Assembly: GCF_900142005.1 (NCBI RefSeq) | Contig: NZ_FQZL01000014.1 | Coordinates: forward strand, 1 to 64,000 | Direction: 5' to 3' | Length of the DNA: 64,000 nt | Origin: Dethiosulfatibacter aminovorans DSM 17477 | GTDB taxonomy: Bacteria > Bacillota > Clostridia > Tissierellales > Dethiosulfatibacteraceae | Shown: piece after piece, positions 17,856 to 26,220 of the stretch | Position numbering within the stretch: the stretch's first letter is position 1 | Layout of the letters: each line of letters starts with the position of its first letter | The notes under the pieces: generated by a model | Database searches by the model: none | What the model saw: the letters and a program-made list of their open reading frames with translations, nothing else | Told to the model about the DNA's origin: nothing | Translations under genes and position numbers: made by a program

Positions 17856-18116
17856 ATGCATCCTTTTTACGGACCAAACGGTGAATTGTTAAACGGAGGA
17901 ACCTGGTGGCTTGGACTGATTTCCATGGTTCTTTATCTTCTTTTCTGGGCTGTTGTAATTTTTATTGTGCTCAGACTTTTCAAAAAGTACTATACGATGT
18001 GGAACCAGCAAGGTAGCAGAGAAGATACTGCCATGACCGTTCTCAGGGAAAGATATGCAAGGGGAGAAATTGACGAGGAAGAGTTTAGAAGCAGGAAGGC
18101 GGTTCTGGAAGAATGA
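17856..18116 (+). CDS. Small membrane protein with C-terminal SHOCT domain
   Basis: An 86-residue protein with one transmembrane helix (about 18-41) and a C-terminal SHOCT motif (VLRERYARGEIDEEEFRSRKAVLEE). SHOCT is a short oligomerisation or binding module, often at the end of membrane proteins; the function is unknown. It has GGAGG before the ATG. It lies 43 bases before the radical SAM gene and may be cotranscribed with it. Confidence 0.8.
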   Translation: MHPFYGPNGELLNGGTWWLGLISMVLYLLFWAVVIFIVLRLFKKYYTMWNQQGSREDTAMTVLRERYARGEIDEEEFRSRKAVLEE

Positions 18117-18159
18117 TAGTACGGATTCTCTGATTCCAAATACATCCGGGAGGTGACAA

Positions 18160-19413
18160 ATGTTTCTTACATCGATGTTGAGGGTATTGCTGACCCGTTC
18201 GTTTAAACCTTTTATTTTTGAAGGCAATTTTGATAACAATCTGGAATTTGAAGACCTTGATGACCTAGGTCTTTATGTGCATATTCCATTTTGCAGGTCC
18301 ATATGCGATTTTTGTCCCTACTGCAAGGAAGAGTATGACGAAAAGAGGGCGGCGGATTATAAAACAGCCTTGTTGAAAGAAATAGATATTGCATGCAGAC
18401 ATATGACGGGACCTAAAAAGGCAACCAGCCTATATTTCGGAGGGGGAACGCCTGCCTTAATGATAGATGGTCTAGAAGAAATCATTGGGAAATTGAAGCG
18501 GTATTTTGTCATATCGGAAGGAATAGGAGTTGAGCTTCATCCTTCAGATATTTCAGATATGAATTTGAAAAAGCTAAAATCGGCAGGAGTTAACATGGTA
18601 AGCCTTGGCATTCAATCCTTTGATGATGACTGTCTCAGGAAGCTTGGGAGAAGCAATGACAATTTCAAGGAGAAACTAGGGATGGTCAACAATTACGACT
18701 TCGATGCAGTGGATGTTGACCTTATCTTTGCAATCCCTGGACAGACTTCGGAAATACTGGCAAAAGACATCAAGACTGCCTTTGACAATGGAGCTACTCA
18801 GGTGTCAACATATCCCTTCATCGACTTTACATTTGCCGATAATGAATACAAGCCCATGCCTGAAAAAGTGAAGAAGAGAATGCTCAGTGACCTTGTAAGA
18901 TCCAGTGCGGAGATGGATATGGAAAGGACCTCCGTGTGGACTTTTGCCAAAAGGAATACGAAGAAATATTCATCGGTTACTAGAGATACCTTTCTTGGAT
19001 TTGGAGTATCGGCAACAAGCCTTCTGAAGGACAGTTTTAAGATAAACACATTTTCAATAGATGATTATATAAAGAGAGTCGATGCAGGGCTCTTGCCTAC
19101 GTCGCTGACAACAAGCTTCACAAAAAGACAGAGAGCTGTCTACTATCTGTTCTGGGGTGCATATTCAATGAAGATCCATCTGGATAAATTCGAAAAGATA
19201 ATAGGAACCCCGCTTAACAAGATGTTCGGCTTGGAATTCTTCCTGGCGGAGAAGGCAGGGTTTTGCCGAAGAAAAGGGAACAGGTATGAAATAACAGACA
19301 AGGCTGCGTATATTTACCATTATATCGAGCAGGTTTATACAACTTCATACATTGACAAGATGTGGAATATTTCAAGGAAGGTGGCATTTCCTGATAGAAT
19401 AGTACTAAAATAG
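18160..19413 (+). CDS. Radical SAM protein of the HemN/HemW type
   Basis: A protein of 417 residues. The radical SAM cluster motif is CRSICDFC (CxxxCxxC), preceded by LGLYVHIPFC and followed by an extra cysteine (PYC), as in the coproporphyrinogen oxidase/HemW group. The SAM-binding FGGGTPA motif and the LGIQSFDD motif are also present. HemW proteins carry heme and relatives such as HutW and ChuW act on heme, so a heme- or radical-methyl-related task is possible, but the C-terminal domain is not close enough to name it. GGGAGGTG precedes the ATG at 18160. Confidence 0.8.
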   Translation: MFLTSMLRVLLTRSFKPFIFEGNFDNNLEFEDLDDLGLYVHIPFCRSICDFCPYCKEEYDEKRAADYKTALLKEIDIACRHMTGPKKATSLYFGGGTPALMIDGLEEIIGKLKRYFVISEGIGVELHPSDISDMNLKKLKSAGVNMVSLGIQSFDDDCLRKLGRSNDNFKEKLGMVNNYDFDAVDVDLIFAIPGQTSEILAKDIKTAFDNGATQVSTYPFIDFTFADNEYKPMPEKVKKRMLSDLVRSSAEMDMERTSVWTFAKRNTKKYSSVTRDTFLGFGVSATSLLKDSFKINTFSIDDYIKRVDAGLLPTSLTTSFTKRQRAVYYLFWGAYSMKIHLDKFEKIIGTPLNKMFGLEFFLAEKAGFCRRKGNRYEITDKAAYIYHYIEQVYTTSYIDKMWNISRKVAFPDRIVLK

Positions 19414-19423
19414 CATTATGGAA

Positions 19424-19512
19424 TTCAACAAATCGAACGGAATTCCAGAATTCAATATTTGTTGAAACGCAGCAAAAAGAGATTAGGTTATTGAGTTAAC
19501 CTAATCTCTTTT
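19424..19512 (+). terminator. Hairpin and intrinsic terminator after the radical SAM gene
   Basis: The main element is AAAAGAGATTAGGTTA (19475-19490) pairing with TAACCTAATCTCTTTT (19497-19512). Just before it TTCAACAAAT (19424-19433) can pair with ATTTGTTGAA (19457-19466), a second structure with no evident task. Confidence 0.8.
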
Positions 19513-19657
19513 GAAATTTTATGCAAGAATGCATAGATGTATAAATTACATAAATTAGATGGGATATATTGTGTGATTTACAAATAAATTATTTCGAACA
19601 AATGATAAAATAAAAGATAGAAAACACCATGAAAATTGAAATTGATGGGAGGTCAAT

Positions 19658-21097
19658 ATGAGTAGAGTATTGGAAGGATTAAAGCCTGAAAGAGTTTTTT
19701 ATAATTTTGAGGAGATTTCAAAAATACCAAGAGGATCGACTAATGAAAAAGCTATTAGTGATTACATTGTAAATTGGGCGGAAGAAAGGGGTTTTAAAAG
19801 TTACCAGGACGATGTGCATAATGTAGTTGTATACAAAGAGGGCACCAAGGGATATGAAAATGCTCCAACAGTTGTTCTCCAGGGTCATTTGGATATGGTT
19901 TGTGAGAAAAATGAAGATTCCGCACATGACTTCATGACTGATCCTATAAAACTGGAAGTCAGGGATGATTTCATTTACGCAGATGGTACAACCCTGGGAG
20001 GAGATAATGGAGTTGCAATAGCCATGACCATGGCTATTCTTGAATCGGAGGATATCCACCATCCTCCAATTGAGGTTTTGCTTACTTCTGATGAAGAGAC
20101 AGGCATGACAGGAGCCATGAATCTTGACCCTTCAGTCATAGACGGGAGAATTCTTTTAAACCTTGACAGTGAAGGAGAAGGTGTCTTTACAACTGGTTGT
20201 GCCGGAGGAGTAACTGTAAACTTTCATGGTAATGTTGAAAGAAGAAAAAGCAGATATTCCAAGAAGTACCAAATTGTAATAAAGGGCCTGAAGGGTGGTC
20301 ATTCGGGAGCTGATATTCATCTGGATAGAATAAATGCCAACAAGCTAATGGGAAGAGTCATTAACAGGATAAAGGATATAGTTGATGTGGAAAGCATTAA
20401 TGGCGGCACAGCAGACAATGCAATACCTAGAGAAGCCTTTGCAGCAGTTGCAACAGATGATGCGGAGAGGTTGCATGCTGCTATTCAGGAGAGCGAGAAT
20501 ATATTCGAGAACGAATATGTCTTTTCCGATCCAGGTGTACAGGTTGAAATAAAGGAGCTTGCAGATAAACCTGGAAATGTATTCACGGACAGATTTCTTG
20601 AAAGCTATCTGTCGTTGATAAACCTTGTTCCATACGGACCACTTAAAATCAACAAGGAAATAGATCTTGTAATCCAATCCAACAATCCAGGTGTAATCAA
20701 GATTGAAGATGACAAAATGACAATTAAATGTGCAGCAAGGAGTTCAATCGAATCGCTTACAGATGATTTTGTTGACAAGATGGTTCAGCTTGGAAGCCTG
20801 ACAGACTTTGTGGTGGAAACCAAAGCATTCTATCCGGGATGGGAATATGCAAAGGAATCATATATTAGGGATGTTTCCACTAAGGTATTCAGGAAAGAAT
20901 ATGGAAAGAATCCTCAGGTCATGGCAATACATGCGGGACTTGAATGTGGATTCTTCCTGAAGAAGATTCCGGACATGGACGCAATTTCCATTGGGCCTGA
21001 CATGTATGATATACATACACCGGAAGAGCATCTTAGCATATCTTCAACAGAAAGAACCTTTAATCTTGTAAAAGCCATACTGAAAGATATCAAATAA
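19658..21097 (+). CDS. pepD: Aminoacyl-histidine dipeptidase / cytosol non-specific dipeptidase PepD (M20C)
   Basis: A protein of 479 residues, normal for PepD, which hydrolyses dipeptides including carnosine-type and Xaa-His substrates. The two-zinc site of M20 is visible: QGHLDMV (His-x-Asp), GTTLGGDNG with the bridging Asp, and TSDEETGMTG with the catalytic and binding Glu; a further His is in GLECGFF...ISIGPDMYDIHTPEE. It has GGGAGG before the ATG and stands alone between terminators, suiting a general peptide fermenter. Confidence 0.93.
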   Translation: MSRVLEGLKPERVFYNFEEISKIPRGSTNEKAISDYIVNWAEERGFKSYQDDVHNVVVYKEGTKGYENAPTVVLQGHLDMVCEKNEDSAHDFMTDPIKLEVRDDFIYADGTTLGGDNGVAIAMTMAILESEDIHHPPIEVLLTSDEETGMTGAMNLDPSVIDGRILLNLDSEGEGVFTTGCAGGVTVNFHGNVERRKSRYSKKYQIVIKGLKGGHSGADIHLDRINANKLMGRVINRIKDIVDVESINGGTADNAIPREAFAAVATDDAERLHAAIQESENIFENEYVFSDPGVQVEIKELADKPGNVFTDRFLESYLSLINLVPYGPLKINKEIDLVIQSNNPGVIKIEDDKMTIKCAARSSIESLTDDFVDKMVQLGSLTDFVVETKAFYPGWEYAKESYIRDVSTKVFRKEYGKNPQVMAIHAGLECGFFLKKIPDMDAISIGPDMYDIHTPEEHLSISSTERTFNLVKAILKDIK

Positions 21098-21115
21098 GAA
21101 TTACCGTGAAAAATT

Positions 21116-21148
21116 ACACCACAAGATATATTAAATACCTTGTGGTGT
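21116..21148. terminator. Bidirectional terminator between pepD and the M29-like gene
   Basis: ACACCACAAG (21116-21125) pairs with CTTGTGGTGT (21139-21148). T-rich sequence follows on the plus strand and AATTTTTC on the minus strand, and it lies between two convergent genes. Confidence 0.8.
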
Positions 21149-21154
21149 TTGGGT

Positions 21155-22198
21155 TTAACCTGTGATTATTTTGGACATTTCAATGAGGTCGGGATGTACA
21201 AACTTTCCCTTGTCGAGAATTTGTACCCCGTCAAGCCAGACTGATGAGTTCAGAGATATTCCATCTGTGTGGGATGCAGCATCAACACCATTTGGCGGAG
21301 CATCAGCTGCAGGAAGATATCCCATTCCCCATTCCGTAGCTCCCCAAATACGTTCATCCTCAATTACATTGCCGCCGAGTTTTGCATTTGGGTGCAGACC
21401 GAAACATACGTGGGCCATCCTGTACATCAGCGGATCGTTGAAGCTTGTAAGCCAGTTGCTGAACTCTTCTGCCTGGGGACCGCCCGTTATTTCGGTTACA
21501 TATCCCTTTTCAACCTTCATCTTGACTGGTTGGCTGAGCACTCCGCAGGGAGGTGTTATGGAACCATCGAAGACCAGGGTACCATTGATGCTTTCGTTGA
21601 CAGGGAACCAGCAGATCTGTCCAGCAAGGTAGACGCTTCCAGGATGGTCTGCTACGCCAAGTTCGTTGTAGAATGGACACTTGTGGTCATTGTCAAACTC
21701 CAGGTCCGTTCCTGATTCTGTTGTTATTCTCATATGGGTTGCGGCCTTTGTCATTTCAAACACCTTGGTCTGGAAATTTACAAGAATCTGTACAGGCACC
21801 CTTCCTATGAGTCTTACCATCATGTCCGAATTCATCTCAACCAGGTTAAGATGTCTTAAATTCTTGTTCTTTTCTACGGCTATTTCGTGGGCAGTCGAAT
21901 AGAGTACCCATTGATGGTTAAGCTCTATCCAGACGTCGCTGGCACCTATGGCAGCTCCCAGCGCCTCAACGGGAAGGTCTTTGTCTGCTGCCTTGCCTAC
22001 TCCCAGTGGTGTTGATACCTTTACAACCATGGGTTTTGCACCGGCAGTGAATACTGCTCCTGCCACAGCGTCAATAATTGTGTCGCTGCTCATTGTGTCT
22101 GCTGTTATCGCTACGGTTTCTCCCGGCTTAACAAGCGCCAGTTCAGTTACTAGTATATGTGCTGCTTTGTTAAGTTCATATTGAAATATATTTTCCAT
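21155..22198 (-). CDS. M29 aminopeptidase / NicX-like metalloprotein (copy 1)
   Basis: A protein of 347 residues. The N-terminus (LVKPGETVAITADT) and C-terminal motifs (EDERIWGATEWGMGY, then SHTDG and VWLDG) match the family that holds the thermophilic M29 aminopeptidases (AmpS) and the ring-opening dioxygenase NicX. In that family His-x-Asp and upstream Glu/His residues bind metal; here they would be the SHTD pair plus ER and TEW. Database names in this family are often just aminopeptidase, but the setting with DUF917 and racemase-like genes makes an amidase-type or ring-opening job on a small substrate equally plausible. AAGGAGA precedes the ATG. It is the last gene of the 21-33 kb cluster. 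Confidence 0.75.
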   Translation of the reverse strand: MENIFQYELNKAAHILVTELALVKPGETVAITADTMSSDTIIDAVAGAVFTAGAKPMVVKVSTPLGVGKAADKDLPVEALGAAIGASDVWIELNHQWVLYSTAHEIAVEKNKNLRHLNLVEMNSDMMVRLIGRVPVQILVNFQTKVFEMTKAATHMRITTESGTDLEFDNDHKCPFYNELGVADHPGSVYLAGQICWFPVNESINGTLVFDGSITPPCGVLSQPVKMKVEKGYVTEITGGPQAEEFSNWLTSFNDPLMYRMAHVCFGLHPNAKLGGNVIEDERIWGATEWGMGYLPAADAPPNGVDAASHTDGISLNSSVWLDGVQILDKGKFVHPDLIEMSKIITG

Positions 22199-22231
22199 GA
22201 TTCCATTCTCCTTGGATTTAATTATAGTCTA

Positions 22232-22343
22232 AGAAAGTTAAAAATGCGTAATACCTTGAAGCGTTGGTATTACGTGGTTAAGGAAACTTTCTACGACCTC
22301 TTAAAAAATGCTTACGCATTTTACGCAGCGTAGCTGCTTTCTT
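22232..22343 (-). ncRNA. Interspersed structured RNA-like element, copy A
   Basis: Read on the minus strand, this 112-nt stretch begins one base after the nitroreductase stop codon and ends 33 bases before the M29-like start. It aligns along its whole length with 45303-45416. Three helices are shared with compensatory changes: a GCAGC/GCTGC hairpin, an AAATGC-GTAA-GCATTT hairpin with a GNRA loop, and a 10-bp GCGTAATACC/GGTATTACGC hairpin with loop AACGCTTCAA. An outer GAAAGTT/AACTTTC stem encloses the last hairpin. I do not recognise it as a known riboswitch. Confidence 0.65.
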
Positions 22344-22344
22344 G

Positions 22345-23178
22345 TTATACCCAGGTAAACAGTTTTTTCCTCATCTCTTCAAAGAATGCTTCGTTGTCAA
22401 GAAAGCCATCATCAAGATAGTAGCATCCGAACCAGTACTGGTAGGGACTTATGGCTCCTTTTTCAAGTACATAGTCCCGGCACTTATCGGCATAGTCCCT
22501 GCCGTGATACTCAAGGGCCGTTTTGTACAGCCGGTCTACAAACTTGTCGGTGGCTTTCATCTTCCAGTTGCTGTTCTTTTTCTTGTATTCCTTGAACAGA
22601 TCATTTATGTCCATGTCCTTGTATTCTTCGTCATGGACCAGGACGTTTCTTCCGTATTTCCTGGGTGGTTTGATTGGGCTTTTAGGGTAGCCCAGGGTTA
22701 CCATTATCACTGGAAATACGTAATCCGGCAGATTAAGGAGTTGTGATATCTTGCCTGCTTCATTCAGGATATTTCCAATATAAATTGATTTCAGGCTCAA
22801 CGATTCTGCGGCGAGACAGGCTGTATGGGCGCTTATGGATGCATCGATTATTGTCATCCACAGGTCCTTGAACTGCTCCGTAAAATTGAAAGGGGAGGGT
22901 TCAACTTCTATTATCCTTTTTATTCTTCTGTAGTCTATGCAGAAAACAAGGTTTACGGGAGCCCGGCTTATGAATTTCTGGTCTCTACTGTACTTTTGAA
23001 GCTTGAGCTTCTTTTCCTTGTCCTTAACCTTGATTATGGAATAGGCCTGGAAGTTTCCTCCCGAGGGAGTGGAACAAGCTGCATCAAGAACCTGGTTTAA
23101 AATATCTTCAGGTATTTCCTTTTCAAGGAAGCTTCTGCAGCTTGCCCTTTCATCAATCATTTTTAGTACTTCATTCAT
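22345..23178 (-). CDS. Nitroreductase-family FMN oxidoreductase
   Basis: A protein of 277 residues. The N-terminal RASCRSFLEKEIP and the STPSGGNFQ segment are the FMN-binding parts of the nitroreductase fold, and VMVTLGYP-type sequence (IMVTLGYPKSP) closes the core. A C-terminal extension of about 80 residues follows that I do not recognise. Such enzymes reduce nitro groups, quinones, enones or act in cofactor and thiohydantoin-like ring chemistry; the context inside the DUF917/M29 cluster suggests a reductive step in the same pathway (inference). The start is the ATG at 23178 with GGAGG five bases upstream. Confidence 0.82.
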   Translation of the reverse strand: MNEVLKMIDERASCRSFLEKEIPEDILNQVLDAACSTPSGGNFQAYSIIKVKDKEKKLKLQKYSRDQKFISRAPVNLVFCIDYRRIKRIIEVEPSPFNFTEQFKDLWMTIIDASISAHTACLAAESLSLKSIYIGNILNEAGKISQLLNLPDYVFPVIMVTLGYPKSPIKPPRKYGRNVLVHDEEYKDMDINDLFKEYKKKNSNWKMKATDKFVDRLYKTALEYHGRDYADKCRDYVLEKGAISPYQYWFGCYYLDDGFLDNEAFFEEMRKKLFTWV

Positions 23179-23250
23179 AATTCCTCCAATATGGTTAAGC
23201 ATAGAATAATACCACAAAGGGACATTCCTTGGGGAATGCCCTTATGTATA

Positions 23251-24381
23251 TCAGTCTTGCTTCACTACAGGTGACGGCACTATGTCTTCGAGCTTCCTGT
23301 ATTCTATGTCATGACCGAAGAATTTAGGTCCCAGTATTTCAAGTCCTTTCTCGGTACGCCATTCATCGAAGGCAGTCAGAGCAAATATGGTGACTTCCAT
23401 TCCCGGCTTTGCATTGGGATTTAGAAGAGGCATGTTTTCCTTGTCTCTTACTATGTTTATGGAATCGGGAACTGTAACATAGTATTCGCCGTTCTTCCAG
23501 CTTATTATGTTTTCGTTTTGTATCCACAGCTTGAATTCGTCACCTTCATAATCCTTTGTCCCTTCAACTACAAGGTCGGAGTATGTAAAACCTTCCTTGT
23601 CCTCCCAGGTGCTTGATTTTACTACACCTTCAAAAATAATCCTGCCGTCGAACTGTTCTACAATGTCATAGGCATAGTTTCTGCCTTCTTCCTGTGCTTT
23701 TCTTGCAACTTTACCGATTTTAAGGCACATTGATATGGTGTTCTTCAGAAGGGCGTTTTTCATTGCTTTCCATTCTCCAGGATGGTCAACTACACCCACA
23801 TGGTTGAAGCTTGCAACAGCGGCGGATCTTGTAAGAGCTTCGGCCCTTTCGTCGCTTGCCGTTTTTGTAAGGAGCATGGAATCTCCGAATTCGTTGGCAA
23901 CCGCCATGGGATAGATTGGTACATCATTCAGATAGTATGTGGAATGCTGAAGGCAGGGTACGCTTCTTCCTGCAGGGTCGGCATCAATAATCGGCTTATT
24001 CAGCCTTGCGCCGGCTTCCAATGCAACGGCCGTATTGGCGCCGCCGAGTTCAGTGGCGATAACTCCATATAGTTCCTTGCCGAAGTAGTCTTCAATGGCT
24101 TTTACAGCTGCTACCTCAGGAGTTGTGTCAATTTTCGCCAGTGAATTATATTCTCTTTGCTGTTCCGCTGATAGGGATCCTATTGAACCGCAGCCGTAGG
24201 GAGTGCCTACAAGTGCATCATCGGGGATTTCATCAAGGTCTGCCAGTGTGAATTTACAGCCGTCTTCCAATGCCTTGTCAATTATTTCTATTCCATATTC
24301 CAGTGATCCGCCGCCGCCTGTTCCTACGATTGCAGCTCCCAGAAGTATATCGTGTAAATCCTGTTTTGTTAGTTTTTTCAT
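23251..24381 (-). CDS. DUF917 / S-methyl-thiohydantoin desulfurase-like protein (copy 1)
   Basis: A protein of 376 residues of the DUF917 family (now called S-Me-THD). Visible marks are the N-terminal LGAAIVGTGGGGS loop, ATELGGANTAVAL and the DADPAGRSVP segment. Related proteins lie next to hydantoinases and hydantoin racemases, and one member is reported to desulfurise a methylated thiohydantoin. Here it starts seven bases after the second M29-like gene stops, so the two are surely cotranscribed. It is a paralogue of the protein at 32088. The exact reaction is unknown. Confidence 0.82.
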   Translation of the reverse strand: MKKLTKQDLHDILLGAAIVGTGGGGSLEYGIEIIDKALEDGCKFTLADLDEIPDDALVGTPYGCGSIGSLSAEQQREYNSLAKIDTTPEVAAVKAIEDYFGKELYGVIATELGGANTAVALEAGARLNKPIIDADPAGRSVPCLQHSTYYLNDVPIYPMAVANEFGDSMLLTKTASDERAEALTRSAAVASFNHVGVVDHPGEWKAMKNALLKNTISMCLKIGKVARKAQEEGRNYAYDIVEQFDGRIIFEGVVKSSTWEDKEGFTYSDLVVEGTKDYEGDEFKLWIQNENIISWKNGEYYVTVPDSINIVRDKENMPLLNPNAKPGMEVTIFALTAFDEWRTEKGLEILGPKFFGHDIEYRKLEDIVPSPVVKQD

Positions 24382-24388
24382 ATTCTAC

Positions 24389-25432
24389 CTACCTGTTAAA
24401 TATTTTATCTTCGAATTCTTTCAGTTCCTTGTCTATGAATTTTCCATCTTCGAGAACTTTTACTCCGTCAAGCCATATGCTTGAGTTTAGGCAGATTCCA
24501 TCGCAGTGTGATTTGGCGTCTTGACCAACAGGGGGAGCGTCAATTGGACTCACATATCCGATTCCCCACTCGGTTGCACCCCAAACCCTTTCATCTTCAA
24601 CTATGTCGCCTGTCAGCTTTGCTCCAGGATTGAGGCCGTAGGCTATATGAGCAAGCTTGAACATATTGGGATCATCAAAGCTCTTAAGCCATGTCTCGAA
24701 TTCTTCAGCCTGCCTTCCACCTTCGACTTTTACTATTTTGCTGTGTTCAATTGTCAGTTTCAGAGGCTGTTCAAGCACGCCGCATGGAGGAACAAGGGAA
24801 CCGTCGAAAACTAGTGTTCCCTGCACGGTATCGAATTTGGGAACCACATTTATTTGTCCGGGCATCATGAATATCCCCGGCTTTCCTGCATCTCCTGCAT
24901 CGCAAGACACCAGGTGCCTTGTATTTGTTTCAAATTCAAGGTCCGTACCAGTGGGAGTGGTAACCCTCATTTTTTTTGCAGCCTTGTTCATATCTGCAAA
25001 CTTGTGCATGAATTCCGACAGAAGTACCATATCCACATTTCCAATATTCCTGATCATGAGATCCGGATTCATTTCAACAAGGCATATGTACCTCAGATTC
25101 TCATTGGTGTTGAATGCAATCTCAAAAGGAGTGGAGTAGAGGAGCCACTGCTGATTGTATTCTATCCATACATCGGTTTTTGCAAGTGCAGCTCCCAGTG
25201 TTTCTACAGGGAGATACTCATCTGCCGCTTTTCCAACTCCTCCGGGAGTAGACATCCATATTACCAATGGTTTTCCACCTGCCGCGTATACACTTGCTGC
25301 AGTTGCATTGACTACCTGTGTATTTGAGCATGTATCTGCAGTTATTGTTACTGTTTCACCAACCTTGACCTGCATTATTTCGTTTATAAGCCTATCGGCT
25401 GCCTTTTGTAGTTCGAATTCATATTGTTGCAT
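24389..25432 (-). CDS. M29 aminopeptidase / NicX-like metalloprotein (copy 2)
   Basis: A protein of 347 residues, the same length as the copy at 21155 and alike along its whole length (VKVGETVTITADT; EDERVWGATEWGIGY; SHCDG; IWLDG). The His-Asp pair and upstream Glu residues suggest a metal site. It is flanked by the racemase-like gene (23 bases upstream) and the DUF917 gene (seven bases downstream), which ties it to the same transcript. That an operon keeps two paralogues of both this family and DUF917 suggests two successive or stereo-specific steps. It could be a true aminopeptidase acting on imported peptides. Confidence 0.75.
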   Translation of the reverse strand: MQQYEFELQKAADRLINEIMQVKVGETVTITADTCSNTQVVNATAASVYAAGGKPLVIWMSTPGGVGKAADEYLPVETLGAALAKTDVWIEYNQQWLLYSTPFEIAFNTNENLRYICLVEMNPDLMIRNIGNVDMVLLSEFMHKFADMNKAAKKMRVTTPTGTDLEFETNTRHLVSCDAGDAGKPGIFMMPGQINVVPKFDTVQGTLVFDGSLVPPCGVLEQPLKLTIEHSKIVKVEGGRQAEEFETWLKSFDDPNMFKLAHIAYGLNPGAKLTGDIVEDERVWGATEWGIGYVSPIDAPPVGQDAKSHCDGICLNSSIWLDGVKVLEDGKFIDKELKEFEDKIFNR

Positions 25433-25455
25433 CCTTATACCTCCATCTAATATCT

Positions 25456-26187
25456 TTAGTGTTTTTTAATTTTGTCGTAATTGGCTGAAACTATGTGGTT
25501 CATTGAATTTGTCAGATTCAACTCGGCCATGAGTGTCAGCATTTTAAGTCCAGACCTTTTCGGCTCTATGATCTGGACTCTACATCCTTCATATCTGAGC
25601 CTGTCTTTCAAATCGTCTATGAGGTAGTACATTACAGTGCAACCCAGGACTATGACATCGGCATTGTCTCTTTTGACTATGTCTTTACATGAATCGGCTA
25701 GTCTTGAAAGGGCCTTGTCCCTGTCAAGAAGTTCAAGAACTGTAAGGTCCAGGTTGTTCAAAGAAACTATGCTATCCTCGAAAGCCGAAGACCTGACTGT
25801 CTTTTCAAGATTCTTCCTGAAGTTGTTGCTGGTTGCGAGTATTGCGATTCTTTCTCCCAGGGTGGAAGCCAAGGCCATTGAAGGGATGAAGCCTCCTACA
25901 ACTGGAATTCTGACAATTTCCCTGGAGGGGAAGACTCCAGGGTCTGCAAAGCAATCTATGAAAATACCGTCGAAGCCTTCCTCTTCAGATTTTTTTGCAA
26001 TCCTTAGTATTTCAGGTACTGCAAAGCTTTGTTCAGTTACGCTTTCCACAGATTCCGAGCCGAAATCCAGATATTTAATATCGAATTCTGTTCCCGGTGG
26101 CAGAGAACTCTCTATATACTCGTATTCTCCATCCATGAGGTCCGTGTTTTGGGTTTTAATTACAGGTACGATTACTTTTATTCTCAT
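25456..26187 (-). CDS. Asp/Glu/hydantoin racemase-family protein
   Basis: A protein of 243 residues of the cofactor-independent racemase superfamily. The two expected catalytic cysteines are in IFIDCFADPG (first half) and VLGCTVM (second half). Members racemise aspartate, glutamate or 5-substituted hydantoins. Its place between the oligopeptide transporter genes and the M29/DUF917 genes supports a hydantoin-type substrate, which is inference. The start at 26187 has GGAG six bases upstream; an earlier in-frame ATG at 26199 overlaps this site. Confidence 0.82.
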   Translation of the reverse strand: MRIKVIVPVIKTQNTDLMDGEYEYIESSLPPGTEFDIKYLDFGSESVESVTEQSFAVPEILRIAKKSEEEGFDGIFIDCFADPGVFPSREIVRIPVVGGFIPSMALASTLGERIAILATSNNFRKNLEKTVRSSAFEDSIVSLNNLDLTVLELLDRDKALSRLADSCKDIVKRDNADVIVLGCTVMYYLIDDLKDRLRYEGCRVQIIEPKRSGLKMLTLMAELNLTNSMNHIVSANYDKIKKH

Positions 26188-26220
26188 ACTTATCTCCATA
26201 ATGATTGTAAGTTTCCATGA

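Noticed and set aside
19424-19466. TTCAACAAAT/ATTTGTTGAA inverted repeat as an insertion sequence end
   Set aside because: Arms are short, only 23 bases lie between them, and no transposase or target duplication is seen.
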